Assembly: GCA_036823295.1 (NCBI GenBank)
Contig: DAISGD010000033.1
Span: 1-37,877, forward strand
DNA length: 37,877 nt
Origin: UBA4742 sp002403895
Lineage (GTDB): Bacteria > Actinomycetota > Acidimicrobiia > Acidimicrobiales > Acidimicrobilacustridaceae
Reading direction: 5' to 3'
Below the pieces are notes generated by a model. That model was not told the origin of the DNA. It saw only the letters and a list, made by a program, of their open reading frames with translations, and did not search any database. Below are positions 20,700 through 29,151 of this stretch, piece after piece. Every line of letters starts with the position of its first letter. Position 1 is the stretch's first letter. A program made the translations under genes and the position numbers.

Positions 20700-21656
20700 T
20701 CAGGTGAGGAGGTCGGCCTCGGTGAAGGTTCCCGGTGGCGCACCGGTGCGGGCCAGCTCGTTGGCCACGCGCTGCAGCCGCTCGTTGACCGGAGTCGCCA
20801 CGCCGTGGAGCCGCCCGAGCAGCACGATCTCGCCGTTGAGGTAGTCGGTCTCGATTCGGCCGGTGCCCCGGGCCAGGCTCTGCCACGAAGACCCGCCGCC
20901 CCGGCCCTCACCCTCGATGGATCGCATCTGCAGGATGTCGCCCCGGCGATCGCGGTCTTCTTCCCGCGAGGCACCCTCGATACCGGCGGCCCTGAAGCAG
21001 GCCACCCCCTCCCGCCGCGCCTGTGCCGCCACCTCCGAGAAGCGCCCCTCCGGCCCCATCGCTGCCTCCACCGCGTTGCCCAGGTTCATGAGCAACTTGG
21101 CGTACTTCCAGCGCATGATGTCGGGCCGCGCCTCCGAGACGAACGTGGCCGCCTCGAACGCCTGGGCGATGGCACGGGCCGTAGCGTCGTCACCCGTCGG
21201 GTAGCGCCCGATGTCGAGGATGCCGGTGGTCGGCGACGAGCTGGCGGCCACCACGCCCGCCTCCAGGTGGGTGGCGGGACACATCACGCACACGCCATAC
21301 ACCCCGGCGAAGCGGCGGAGGGCTTCACGCTCGTTGGCCACCCCGTTCTGGAGGCACACGATGGCCGTCGCCGGGTGGGCCACCGCCTCGAGGTCCTCGA
21401 GCACGGCCACGGAGTCGTTGCTCTTCGTGGCCAGGAGGGCGACATCGTCGTCACGCCACCGGATCTCGCCGACCCTCCGGGCGACCTGAACCTCGATGGT
21501 GGCATCGCCCTCCGAAGAGCGCAGGGTCAACCCGTCACGAGCCATGACCTCCGCGTGCAGCCCTCGCGCCATGAGCACGACTTCGTGGCCGGCCTCGACC
21601 ATCCGGCCCCCGACCACACCCCCGATGGCACCGGCACCGACCACCACGAAGCGCAT
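20700..21656 (-). CDS. panE: 2-dehydropantoate 2-reductase family (PanE/ApbA-like)
   Basis: This 318-residue protein is related to ketopantoate reductase, which uses NADPH to reduce 2-dehydropantoate in pantothenate synthesis. The N-terminal Rossmann motif MRFVVVGAGAIGGVVGGRM is clear. LLATKSNDSVAVLEDL, IVCLQNGVANE and the substrate-domain segment RWKYAKLLMNLGNAVEA (with the conserved Lys) follow, as does SSWQSLARGTGRIETDYLNGEIV near the end, typical of the family. The family is broad, and many actinobacterial members act on other 2-keto acids, so PanE function is likely but not certain. ATG at 21656 starts the fold exactly. It lies 167 bp downstream of the helicase gene with a strong hairpin between, so it is probably separately transcribed. 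Confidence 0.82.
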   Translation of the reverse strand: MRFVVVGAGAIGGVVGGRMVEAGHEVVLMARGLHAEVMARDGLTLRSSEGDATIEVQVARRVGEIRWRDDDVALLATKSNDSVAVLEDLEAVAHPATAIVCLQNGVANEREALRRFAGVYGVCVMCPATHLEAGVVAASSSPTTGILDIGRYPTGDDATARAIAQAFEAATFVSEARPDIMRWKYAKLLMNLGNAVEAAMGPEGRFSEVAAQARREGVACFRAAGIEGASREEDRDRRGDILQMRSIEGEGRGGGSSWQSLARGTGRIETDYLNGEIVLLGRLHGVATPVNERLQRVANELARTGAPPGTFTEADLLT

Positions 21657-21739
21657 GGCGCCCACCCTGTCACAACCGTGCCGGTCCCGGGCCCGACCCG
21701 AACCGCTCGGCATTTTGAACCGACGAAGGACCATTCGGG

Positions 21740-21784
21740 ACCGACGTAGGAAGTGGTCGCCCTGGCGACCACTTCCTAGTCGGT
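21740..21784. repeat. Long inverted repeat related to the dispersed repeat, copy 3
   Basis: ACCGAC, one unpaired G, then TAGGAAGTGGTCGCC-CT-GGCGACCACTTCCTA and GTCGGT: a 15-bp perfect stem extended by 6 more pairs, loop of 2 nt. Its arm contains the GACGTAGGAA core of the copies at 19091 and 34891, and a diverged partial copy precedes it at 21718-21731. It lacks a U-run, so it may be a repeat or a two-way terminator between the helicase gene and panE. Confidence 0.75.
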
Positions 21785-21786
21785 TC

Positions 21787-21818
21787 GGCGTTGTGCGGGC
21801 GTTGTGCGGGCGTTGTGC
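21787..21818 (+). repeat. Tandem 11-bp repeat (GGCGTTGTGCG)
   Basis: Three head-to-tail units occur (21787-21797, 21798-21808, 21809-21818, the last missing its final base). They sit between the hairpin and the end of the helicase gene. Confidence 0.8.
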
Positions 21819-21822
21819 ATAC

Positions 21823-23463
21823 TTAGGCGAGGACGAGCTCGTGGGCTGCTCTCGACGCGGCCAGGTACACCTCGGGGGCGGTCATGCCGTGGCGCTCCAC
21901 CACCACCCCGTCGTACTCGATGCCCTTGTGGATCCAAACCTCATCGGCCCGGATCACGGCCACGTTGGACCACCGGCTGCACAGGTCGGCTTCGGCCCGT
22001 CCGACGTCGGTGGTCGGGATCTCTCGCACCAGGTTCCCGGTCGGCCGGATGCCGATCAGCTCGACGGCGTCGATCCTGTGGTCACGGGCGAACCCGTTGA
22101 GCCAGTCGGCGATCTCGGCAGACATGCGGTAGGCGATCGCCATCTGCTCGAGATCCACGTCGAGGATCCGAGCCGCCTCCCGCAGACCGACGCCGGTACG
22201 GCGACGGCGCTGGGCGTCGTCGCCCACCAGGGTGAGACCGGGCGAACGGCGCATCACCGCCCGGAGCTGGAAGCGGGTGAGGTCCTGAGCCTCGTCGACA
22301 ATGACGTGGGAGTAGCGCGCCGGCACCCCCTCCACCCGGGCCCGCACCTCATCGGCGAGCGCTCCGTCGCCGTCCACGGCCAGCCAGGCGTCGATCAGAT
22401 CGGGGTCGACGCCCAGCTCGGTGAGGCCGGCGCGGTTGCGCAGCTGGCGCCAGACCTGCGTGGTGGTGAGCCGGGGCCAGACCGCGAGCGCGGTCTCGCT
22501 CACCGCGCCCGGTTTGAGCTCGTGACGGCGGGCCAGGGTGTCGACGAACACCTTGCGACGGTCCCGCCACGGCAGCTCACGGGTGGCGAGCCGGTCGATC
22601 AGCTCGGCCACCTCGGGCTCACGGATGCGACGCAGACCGACCTTGATCTCCCCCGGTGTGCAGATCCCCGCCTCGAACCGGTCGAGGACGTCGAGCCATC
22701 GCTCGTCGCTGCCCGGCTCCGATGACGGACCGAGCAGCCGGTCGAAGGTCGTCTGGGTGATTCGGGCCTCACCCAAGGTGGGCAGCACGGCCGAGACGAA
22801 CTGGAGGAACCGGTCGCTGGGACCGATCACCAGGATGCGATCGGCCGTGACCCGGCGGTCGTTGTAGACGAGCCAAGCGGCGCGGTGCAGCCCCACCACC
22901 GTCTTGCCGGTGCCCGGGCCACCCCGCAGCACGAGCTTGGCCGTCGGGTCGAGGCGGACGAGTCGGTCCTGGTCGGACTGGAGCGTGGCCACCGCCGCTC
23001 GCATGGTCGCCCCCCGGCTCCGGGACAGTTCGACCATGAGCGGCGACGAGCCGGAGAGCTCACCCGTGGCGAACTCCTCGATCATGAGATCGTCGATGCT
23101 CCCCACGTAGCTGACCCGTCGCGCCAGCCCTTGGGGATCATCGAAGCTCGCTTGATAGAACGCCTCGGCGAACGGTGCCCGCCAGTCGATGACGAGCTGC
23201 TCGCCACCCGAGTCGATGCCATAGAGCCCCACCCGCCAAGGGTGGTCGTCGTCGATCCGACCGAAGACCACGAGCTCCTGTTGATACTTCTCGACGGCAC
23301 CGGCGACGACCGCCGCGATGTACTCATCGGCGAAGGCGTCGGCCCCGGCGACCGCGACGGACGACAGGCCGGCCAGCTTGGCGTCCACGGCTCGGCGGGC
23401 CTCAGCCAGGGCCCGACGTTCGCCGGCCAGGTCCACCATCGGGGTGGGAACCACCGCACTCAC
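21823..23463 (-). CDS. HelD/UvrD-like superfamily 1 helicase (short)
   Basis: This is a 546-residue superfamily 1 ATPase resembling HelD, the factor that frees stalled RNA polymerase. Motifs in order: an N-terminal helical arm (LAEARRAVDAKLAGL, then GAVEKYQQELVVFGRI), IDWRAPFAEAFYQAS, Walker A LRGGPGTGKTVVGLHRAAWL, VIGPSDRFLQFVSAVLPTLGE, Walker B SHVIVDEAQDLTRFQLRAV, motif III LTLVGDDAQ, and at the C-terminus KGIEYDGVVV and VYLAASRAAHELVL. HelD proteins are usually 680-780 residues; this one is much shorter, mostly between motif III and the C-terminal motifs. The given start is GTG 23463; GTG 23454 has a better-spaced site (GAGGAAGG). It diverges from the membrane protein gene. Function as a transcription-recycling factor is inference. 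Confidence 0.75.
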   Translation of the reverse strand: MSAVVPTPMVDLAGERRALAEARRAVDAKLAGLSSVAVAGADAFADEYIAAVVAGAVEKYQQELVVFGRIDDDHPWRVGLYGIDSGGEQLVIDWRAPFAEAFYQASFDDPQGLARRVSYVGSIDDLMIEEFATGELSGSSPLMVELSRSRGATMRAAVATLQSDQDRLVRLDPTAKLVLRGGPGTGKTVVGLHRAAWLVYNDRRVTADRILVIGPSDRFLQFVSAVLPTLGEARITQTTFDRLLGPSSEPGSDERWLDVLDRFEAGICTPGEIKVGLRRIREPEVAELIDRLATRELPWRDRRKVFVDTLARRHELKPGAVSETALAVWPRLTTTQVWRQLRNRAGLTELGVDPDLIDAWLAVDGDGALADEVRARVEGVPARYSHVIVDEAQDLTRFQLRAVMRRSPGLTLVGDDAQRRRRTGVGLREAARILDVDLEQMAIAYRMSAEIADWLNGFARDHRIDAVELIGIRPTGNLVREIPTTDVGRAEADLCSRWSNVAVIRADEVWIHKGIEYDGVVVERHGMTAPEVYLAASRAAHELVLA

Positions 23464-23629
23464 CTTCCTCGGGACGCGCCCATACGCCGCCGGGGAGCCG
23501 ACGGGGAGGGGTCACGCTACCGGTTCCGCGACGCCGCCACCCGTCGAGTTCCCCGATGATGGCCGGGCCGCCCGGTACCATCGCCGGGCGATGACCCCGC
23601 GGGTGGGTCCGTCGAGGAGAGCGCAACTG

Positions 23630-24154
23630 ATGTCTGATCCCACTTCTCCTCGCCCGGGTGGCCCGGGTGGCCCGGGTGGCCCGGGTGGCCCGGGTGGCCC
23701 GGGTGGGCCGGGTGGGCCGGGTGGGCCTGATGACGTCCCCTGGTGGGCGAAGCCCGGCGGTGGCGAGGCACCCGGCTGGTGGCAAGAGCCGGGCCAGGGC
23801 GCGCCCGGCGACGGCCAGGCTCCTCCCCACCGCCCGTTCGCTCCGAGCCCGAATCCGGGTTACCACCAGGCCACGGGCCGACCGACCGGCGGCATGGCCA
23901 AGGGGGCGGTGGCGTCAGTCGTATGGGGCGTGGTCTCCCTGCTGTGCTGCGGCCTCGTCTTCGGGCCGATCGCCATCTACCAAGGATCACAAGCCCGCTA
24001 CCGCATTCAGGTCTCGAACGGTCGCCTCGGCGGCAACGGCGTCGCCCTGTTCGGCATGCTCCTCGGAGGCATCGCGGTATTGCTGTCGCTGTTTTGGATC
24101 TACTGGTACGCCACCGGCCACCAGGTCATCAACGTCACCCGAACGAGCCGCTGA
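23630..24154 (+). CDS. Gly-Pro-rich N-terminus, DUF4190-like membrane protein
   Basis: This is a 174-residue protein in three parts. Residues 1-35 are a GGP tripeptide repeat, residues about 36-85 are Pro/Gly/Trp-rich (VPWWAKPGGGEAPGWWQEPG), and residues about 90-165 form a DUF4190-type membrane domain with two helices: AVASVVWGVVSLLCCGLVFGPIAIY and GVALFGMLLGGIAVLLSLFWIYW. In actinobacteria such proteins have disordered Pro-rich cytoplasmic tails and unknown function. GAGGAGA lies 9 bp upstream of the ATG at 23630. It is divergent from the helicase and convergent with the GntR gene. The repeat length may vary between strains. Confidence 0.75.
   Translation: MSDPTSPRPGGPGGPGGPGGPGGPGGPGGPGGPDDVPWWAKPGGGEAPGWWQEPGQGAPGDGQAPPHRPFAPSPNPGYHQATGRPTGGMAKGAVASVVWGVVSLLCCGLVFGPIAIYQGSQARYRIQVSNGRLGGNGVALFGMLLGGIAVLLSLFWIYWYATGHQVINVTRTSR
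23653..23724 (+). repeat. Tandem 9-bp repeat (CCCGGGTGG), eight units
   Basis: Six identical CCCGGGTGG units are followed by two GCCGGGTGG units. They encode the GGP repeats of the DUF4190-like protein, all in frame. Each unit changes the protein by three residues without shifting frame. Confidence 0.9.
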
Positions 24155-24169
24155 CGAACGAGGGTGGCG

Positions 24170-24901
24170 TCACTCGACGAGGCGCAGCCCGCTGGGAGCG
24201 ATGGATGTATCGGCGTGGGGCAGGTCGACCACGAACTCGGTGAGGTGGGCGGGGAACACGTGCTCGCTCACCAACACCGCCCGTCCGTCTACCGACGACG
24301 TCACCCGCTCACAGCGCAGCACCGGCGATCCGGCAGGCACGCCCAGCAGCTCGCCGTCGTGGGCCGACGCGGCCGCGGCGCCGATCGTCTGCACCGCTCC
24401 GCCCAGCTCGACGCCGATGAGCTCGTAGAACGGCGAGCGCTCGACGTCGGCGCGTGACAGCTCGGCGCCGTAGCGCTCCGGGCACCACACCGTCACCAGG
24501 GCGAAGGGCTGGTCGTCGGCCAAGTTCAGGCGCCGGACCCGCAACACGGTCTCGGTGTCGAGCACCTCTCGTACCCGCGCCGGTGCAGCCACGAAGCGGA
24601 AGTCCAGGACTCGCCGCTCCGAGCGCACCCCCTCGGCGGCCAGCTGGCTCTCGATGGTGCCCAGGCGCCCGAGCGCCTGGCGGACGGGATCGGCGGCAAC
24701 GAACCAGCCGAACCCCTGACGAGAATCGACGAGCCCGTCGTCGCGCAGCACCTCGAGGGCCCGGCGGACAGTGACCCGGCTGGCGCCGTACGCCTGCGAC
24801 AGCTCGGACTCGCTGGGCAACAGCCGACCCGCGCTGAGCTCGCCGGTCGACACCCGGTCACGCACCGCATCAGCGATTTCTTGGTAACGGGTTTGGCGCA
24901 C
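24170..24901 (-). CDS. GntR family regulator, HutC/UTRA type
   Basis: This is a 243-residue regulator. The N-terminal winged helix reads RYQEIADAVRDRVSTGELSAGRLLPSESELSQAYGASRVTVRRALEVL across residues 5-52, the standard GntR pattern. A UTRA ligand domain follows (about 85-235): VLRVRRLNLADDQPFALVTVWCPE, SPFYELIGVELGGAV and VLRCERVTSSVDGRAVLVSEHVFP are typical. UTRA domains bind sugars, histidine-like or other small molecules; the ligand here is unknown. GTG at 24901 is the only good start. It diverges from aconitase, with the promoter region covered by four ACTTGTC repeats, the first overlapping its own start codon. This suggests autoregulation and control of aconitase. A GntR controlling aconitase differs from the TetR-type AcnR known in corynebacteria. 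Confidence 0.88.
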   Translation of the reverse strand: MRQTRYQEIADAVRDRVSTGELSAGRLLPSESELSQAYGASRVTVRRALEVLRDDGLVDSRQGFGWFVAADPVRQALGRLGTIESQLAAEGVRSERRVLDFRFVAAPARVREVLDTETVLRVRRLNLADDQPFALVTVWCPERYGAELSRADVERSPFYELIGVELGGAVQTIGAAAASAHDGELLGVPAGSPVLRCERVTSSVDGRAVLVSEHVFPAHLTEFVVDLPHADTSIAPSGLRLVE

Positions 24902-24946
24902 TTGTCTGCTACTTGTCTTGTCGGTTTAACTTGTCCTATACTTGTC
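24900..24946. promoter_or_regulatory. Four ACTTGTC direct repeats, likely GntR operators
   Basis: ACTTGTC occurs at 24900-24906, 24911-24917, 24929-24935 and 24940-24946. The two pairs have an 11-bp period, about one helical turn, and are 18 bp apart. A further CTTGTC is at 24917-24922. All lie in the GntR/aconitase spacer and overlap the aconitase promoter. Direct rather than inverted order is unusual for GntR sites. Confidence 0.65.
24913..24942 (+). promoter_or_regulatory. Putative aconitase promoter
   Basis: TTGTCT (24913-24918), an 18-bp spacer and TATACT (24937-24942) form a plausible sigma-70-type promoter. The start site would be near 24949, giving a leader of about 65 nt to the ATG at 25015. 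The operator repeats cover both boxes, so bound regulator would block it. Confidence 0.55.
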
Positions 24947-25014
24947 TACACCACCCACCTGCGGGATCGTCGTCTCTTCTCGTACGCTCGACCGAACAAC
25001 CGAAGGAGCAGGCC

Positions 25015-27291
25015 ATGGCCGTCTATGCCAGCACCCCGATCGAACTCATCAACACGGTCTACGGACGCCTGACCGAAAGGGTGGCGATCGGCCGTGAGCG
25101 CCTCGGCCGCCCGCTCACGTTCGCCGAAAAGGTGTTGATCAACCACCTCCGCGATCCGCAGGCCCAGGAGCTCGAGCGGGCCAAGTCGTACGCCGATCTC
25201 GACCCCGACCGCGTGGCGATGCAGGATGCCACCGCCCAGATGGCGCTACTGCAGTTCACCACGGCCGGCTTGCCCGAGGTAGCCGTGCCCTCCACGGTGC
25301 ACTGTGACCATCTGATCCAGGCCCGCGACGACGGGAAGGTCGATCTGCTCGCCGCGCTCGAGACCAACTCCGAGGTGTACGACTTCCTGGAGTCGGTGTC
25401 GGCCAAGTACGGCCTCGGGTTCTGGAAACCGGGCTCGGGAATCATCCACCAGGTCGTGCTGGAGCAGTACGCCTTCCCGGGCGGGATGATGATCGGCACC
25501 GACAGCCACACCCCCAACGCCGGCGGGTTGGGCATGGTGGCCATCGGCGTGGGCGGGGCAGACGCCGTCGACGTGATGACCGGCTACCCGTTCAACGTGC
25601 GTTGGCCCAAGCTCATCGGCGTGCACCTGATCGGCGAGCTCAGCGGCTGGTCGGCCCCCAAGGACATCATCTTGAAGGTGGCCGAGATCCTTACCGTGAG
25701 GGGCGGCACGGGCGCCATCGTCGAGTACTTCGGGCCCGGGGCGCAGTCGATCAGCTGCACCGGTAAGGCCACCATCTGCAACATGGGCGCCGAGATCGGG
25801 GCGACCACCTCGCTGTTCGCCTACGACGACGCCATGGCCCGCTACCTCAAGTCCACCGCTCGTGAAGAGGTCGCCGACGCGGCCAACGCCGTGGCCCACG
25901 ACCTGCGGGCCGACGACGACGTGACCGGCGATCCGGGCCGCTTCTTCGATCAGGTCATCGAGATCGACCTCTCGACGCTGGCGCCGCTCATCAACGGGCC
26001 CCACACCCCCGACCTGGCCCGGCCGGTCTCCGCGCTCGGCGAGGAGGCCCGCGCCAAGGGCTGGCCGGTCGCCATCAGCTCGGCCCTGGTCGGCTCGTGC
26101 ACCAACTCCAGCTACGAAGACATCACCCGAGCCGCCTCCATTGCCCGTCAGGCGGCCGACGCCGGGCTCACCTGCAAGACCCAGCTCATGGTCACCCCGG
26201 GCAGCGAGCAGGTCCGGGCCACCATCGAACGCGACGGCTTGCTGGCTGACCTCGAGCGCATCGGCGCCACCGTGCTGGCCAACGCCTGCGGGCCGTGCAT
26301 CGGTCAGTGGGCTCGCCCCGACGTCCACGAGGGCGACAAGAACACGATCGTCACCTCCTACAACCGCAACTTCCCCAAGCGCAACGACGGCAATGCCTCG
26401 ACGCTGGCCTTCGTGACCTCACCCGAGACGGTCGTCGCCCTCGCCCTGGCCGGCACGCTCGAGTTCGACCCGATCAACGACACCCTCACCAACGACGCCG
26501 GCGACCAGATCAAGTTGGCCGTCCCGGTCGGTGAGGAGCTCCCGGCCCAGGGGTTCACCCCCGGCGACATGGGCTTCATCGCGCCGCCCGAGGATCGCCG
26601 CGGGATCACCGTCGTGGTCAGCCCGACGAGCGACCGGCTGCAGCTACTCGAACCGTTCGCCCCCTGGGATGGTCAGGACTACACCGGCCTGCTCGTGTTG
26701 TTGCGGGCCGAGGGCAAATGCACCACCGACCACATCTCGGCCGCCGGACCTTGGCTCAAATATCGCGGCCACCTCGAAAACATCAGTGGCAACCTCTTCC
26801 TCGGCGCGGTCAACGCCCTCACCGGTGAGGCCGGCACCGGCATCGACCAGCTCGACGGTGAGAAGCGCTCCCTGCCCGACATCGCCAAGCACTACCACGA
26901 GGCCGGGCGGAGCTGGGTGGCGATCGGCGACGAGAACTACGGCGAGGGCTCGTCGCGCGAGCACGCCGCCATGGAGCCTCGCTTCCGCAACGCCAAGGCC
27001 ATCATCTGTCGCTCGTTCGCCCGCATCGCCGAGACGAACCTGAAGAAGCAGGGCGTGCTGCCGCTGTGGTTCGCCGATCCCACCGACTACGACAAGGTGG
27101 GCGTCGATGACCGCATCTCGATCCTCGGGCTGGCCGACCTCACCCCGGATCGCCCTCTCGCCTGCGAGATCCACAAGCCGGACGGCACCATGGTCCCCTT
27201 CACCTGCTCCCACACCATGAATGACGAGCACATCGGCTGGTTCCGGGCCGGGGGCGCACTCAACATCATTCGCCAAGAACAGGGCGTCTGA
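25015..27291 (+). CDS. acn: Aconitate hydratase, mitochondrial-type
   Basis: Aconitase interconverts citrate and isocitrate in the TCA cycle using a [4Fe-4S] cluster. Cluster cysteines are visible in VGSCTNSSYEDITRA and in LANACGPCIGQW, the conserved Cys-x2-Cys. Other signatures are STVHCDHLIQA, GSGIIHQVVLEQYAFPG, GTDSHTPNAGGLGM, FGPGAQSISCTGKATICNMGAEIGATTS and GDENYGEGSSREHAAMEPR in the swivel domain. At 758 residues it has the size and sequence style of mitochondrial-type aconitases. Most characterised actinobacterial enzymes are AcnA/IRP-like and around 900 residues. AAGGAG lies 6 bp before the ATG at 25015. Regulation by the divergent GntR is likely. Citrate synthase is about 6.3 kb downstream on the same strand. 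Confidence 0.92.
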   Translation: MAVYASTPIELINTVYGRLTERVAIGRERLGRPLTFAEKVLINHLRDPQAQELERAKSYADLDPDRVAMQDATAQMALLQFTTAGLPEVAVPSTVHCDHLIQARDDGKVDLLAALETNSEVYDFLESVSAKYGLGFWKPGSGIIHQVVLEQYAFPGGMMIGTDSHTPNAGGLGMVAIGVGGADAVDVMTGYPFNVRWPKLIGVHLIGELSGWSAPKDIILKVAEILTVRGGTGAIVEYFGPGAQSISCTGKATICNMGAEIGATTSLFAYDDAMARYLKSTAREEVADAANAVAHDLRADDDVTGDPGRFFDQVIEIDLSTLAPLINGPHTPDLARPVSALGEEARAKGWPVAISSALVGSCTNSSYEDITRAASIARQAADAGLTCKTQLMVTPGSEQVRATIERDGLLADLERIGATVLANACGPCIGQWARPDVHEGDKNTIVTSYNRNFPKRNDGNASTLAFVTSPETVVALALAGTLEFDPINDTLTNDAGDQIKLAVPVGEELPAQGFTPGDMGFIAPPEDRRGITVVVSPTSDRLQLLEPFAPWDGQDYTGLLVLLRAEGKCTTDHISAAGPWLKYRGHLENISGNLFLGAVNALTGEAGTGIDQLDGEKRSLPDIAKHYHEAGRSWVAIGDENYGEGSSREHAAMEPRFRNAKAIICRSFARIAETNLKKQGVLPLWFADPTDYDKVGVDDRISILGLADLTPDRPLACEIHKPDGTMVPFTCSHTMNDEHIGWFRAGGALNIIRQEQGV

Positions 27292-27317
27292 GCAGTCACT
27301 ACCGGCCCGAGGATCTC

Positions 27318-27425
27318 GTGAGCACCTCGGCCATCGAGTCTCTGAAAGCTGAGTACCGCGAGCAGGCTCTAGCCACCAGCCCGTGGCCCCCACCAACACC
27401 CAGAGAGCTGCTCCGCCACTACTGA
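27318..27425 (+). CDS. Possible 35-residue small protein
   Basis: A GTG at 27318, with GAGG about 5 bp before it, opens a frame ending at TGA 27423-27425. It has an amphipathic-looking start (SAIESLKAEYREQAL) and a Pro-rich end. It lies 26 bp after aconitase on the same strand, so it could be co-transcribed. I recognise no family, and the frame could be chance in GC-rich DNA. The rest of the 27292-27503 spacer shows nothing else. Confidence 0.25.
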   Translation: MSTSAIESLKAEYREQALATSPWPPPTPRELLRHY

Positions 27426-27503
27426 GAGTGGTCCGAACGACCCTTGTGAGCCGGGTCGCAGAGGCGTTTCAATGGATGTGCAACAGACCGGGAGCACATC
27501 CAG

Positions 27504-29012
27504 GTGACTCAACCACCCCTCAATCAGGTTCCGGACGCGGCCTTCTTGCGAGCCGTTCTTGAGGTCGCGCCCCGAGTCATCGCCGTTCTCGACCCGGTCG
27601 GTACGCTCGTGTGGGTGGCGGGCGACAGTCTGTCGATGGTGGGCATCTCGCCCGCTGACCTCATCGGCCGCAACCTGCTCGACTTCGTGCCCGACAGCGA
27701 CCTCCCGCTGGCCCTCGAGTCGATGGAGTACGCCATCCACTCGACCCGCCCGTTCAAGGCGATGGAGTTCCGCTACGTGCGCGCCGACGGCAGCATCGGG
27801 GTGGCCGAGGCGGTCAGCACCAACCAGATCTCCGACCCCCGCATCAACGGCATCGTGTTGCAGGTCCACGACGTCACCGACCGCAGCGTCACCGACCACG
27901 TCCTCGAGTCGATCGCCGGGGGCGGGCCGGTCTCGACCATGCTGCGGCTGGTGGCCCGATTGGTGGAGACGAGGCTGCCTGACTCCCGCGCCATCGTGGC
28001 CATCGACCCATTCGAGGGTCACTTCGCGGTGGCGGCGTCGTCCCTCGACTCCCTGGACCAGCTCACGGTGTCCGGGGCCGACGCCACCGACGCGGATCCC
28101 CTCGGCCTCACCAAGGTCGCCGAAGGCGGCCAGCCCCCGCCCTGGACGCCGGTGATCGAGGACGGTCGGGCGCGCTTCCACTCCGGCCTCACCTCGCTGC
28201 CGCCGACGATGCAGGCCGAAGCCCGCAGCCAGGGGTTCGCGGCCTGCTGGGTCTTCCCCATCTTCCTCCCGTCGAGCGGCGACATCGAAGGCTGCATCAT
28301 CGTCTGGCGTCGACAGCCCGGCAACCCCTCACCGGGCGAGCGGGTGGCGGTGGATCGGGCCAGCCGCCTGGTGGCGATCGCGCTGGAACGGCGTGACTCA
28401 CAGGAGATCTTGGTGCATGCCGCCCGCCACGATGCCCTGACCTCACTGCCCAACCGCTCGCTGTTCTTCGATCGATTGGCGCGTGAGCTCCAGCGCGCCG
28501 AGCACCCGGTGGCCGTGCTCTATCTCGACCTCGACGGGTTCAAGTCGACCAACGACCGGTTCGGCCATCGCGCCGGCGATCACGTCTTGGTGACGGTCGC
28601 CCGTCGGATCTCCGACGCCCTGCGCCCTGGAGATCTGCTGGCCCGCCTCGGCGGCGATGAGTTCGGGGTGATCTGCCCTCGCCTGACCGAACCGCACGAG
28701 GCCGAACAGATCGCCGAACGACTCATCACCGTGGTGAGCCAGCCGGTGAGCCTGCCCGCCGGCACCTTGCGCTCCGCCGAACTGTCCGCGCTGGCGGGCG
28801 CTCCCGCCGCCCCCACGGGTGAACCGCAACGGGCACCGGTGGTGGAGATCAGTGCCAGCATCGGGATTGCCTTCGGTGACGAGGTGGGCACCGATCATGA
28901 GCGCCTGTTGGAACTGGCCGACGCCGCCATGTACAACGCCAAACGCCGGGCCCGCGGCACCTGGCGCATGTCGGCGCGGCGCGACGCGGCGGGCCTGGTC
29001 GACACGGACTGA
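27504..29012 (+). CDS. Diguanylate cyclase, PAS-GAF-GGDEF
   Basis: This is a 502-residue enzyme that makes cyclic di-GMP from GTP. Domain order: a PAS domain (about 15-125, VAPRVIAVLDPVGTLVWVAG, MVGISPADLIGRNLLDFV, ending VLQVHDVTDRS), a GAF-like segment (about 140-300, ending ERVAVDRASRLVAIALERRD), then a GGDEF domain (about 305-495) with ARHDALTSLPNRSLFFDRL and AVLYLDLDGFKSTNDRFGHRAGD. The active-site GGDEF is intact at 383-387, and an RxxD inhibitory site (Arg374-Asp377) precedes it by the canonical five residues, so product feedback is expected. There is no membrane segment; it is a cytoplasmic sensor. GTG at 27504 has GGGAG 9 bp upstream. A c-di-GMP signal could relate to pilus or surface traits, but no link is visible here. 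Confidence 0.9.
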   Translation: MTQPPLNQVPDAAFLRAVLEVAPRVIAVLDPVGTLVWVAGDSLSMVGISPADLIGRNLLDFVPDSDLPLALESMEYAIHSTRPFKAMEFRYVRADGSIGVAEAVSTNQISDPRINGIVLQVHDVTDRSVTDHVLESIAGGGPVSTMLRLVARLVETRLPDSRAIVAIDPFEGHFAVAASSLDSLDQLTVSGADATDADPLGLTKVAEGGQPPPWTPVIEDGRARFHSGLTSLPPTMQAEARSQGFAACWVFPIFLPSSGDIEGCIIVWRRQPGNPSPGERVAVDRASRLVAIALERRDSQEILVHAARHDALTSLPNRSLFFDRLARELQRAEHPVAVLYLDLDGFKSTNDRFGHRAGDHVLVTVARRISDALRPGDLLARLGGDEFGVICPRLTEPHEAEQIAERLITVVSQPVSLPAGTLRSAELSALAGAPAAPTGEPQRAPVVEISASIGIAFGDEVGTDHERLLELADAAMYNAKRRARGTWRMSARRDAAGLVDTD

Positions 29013-29151
29013 CGCCGGGAGCGACGCCCAACTCTCTTGGCCCTCCGGTCGGCAAACCTCCCTGCGGGCGGCCTCGCCCATCCGGGTATTGGGTCGCCCG
29101 CTGCTCCGCCGGGCGGCCGCGCAGCCAACCGACGCAGGCCAATCGGATCGG

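Noticed and set aside
23653..23724. CRISPR-like array
   Set aside because: Units are 9 bp with no spacers and lie in frame inside a coding region.
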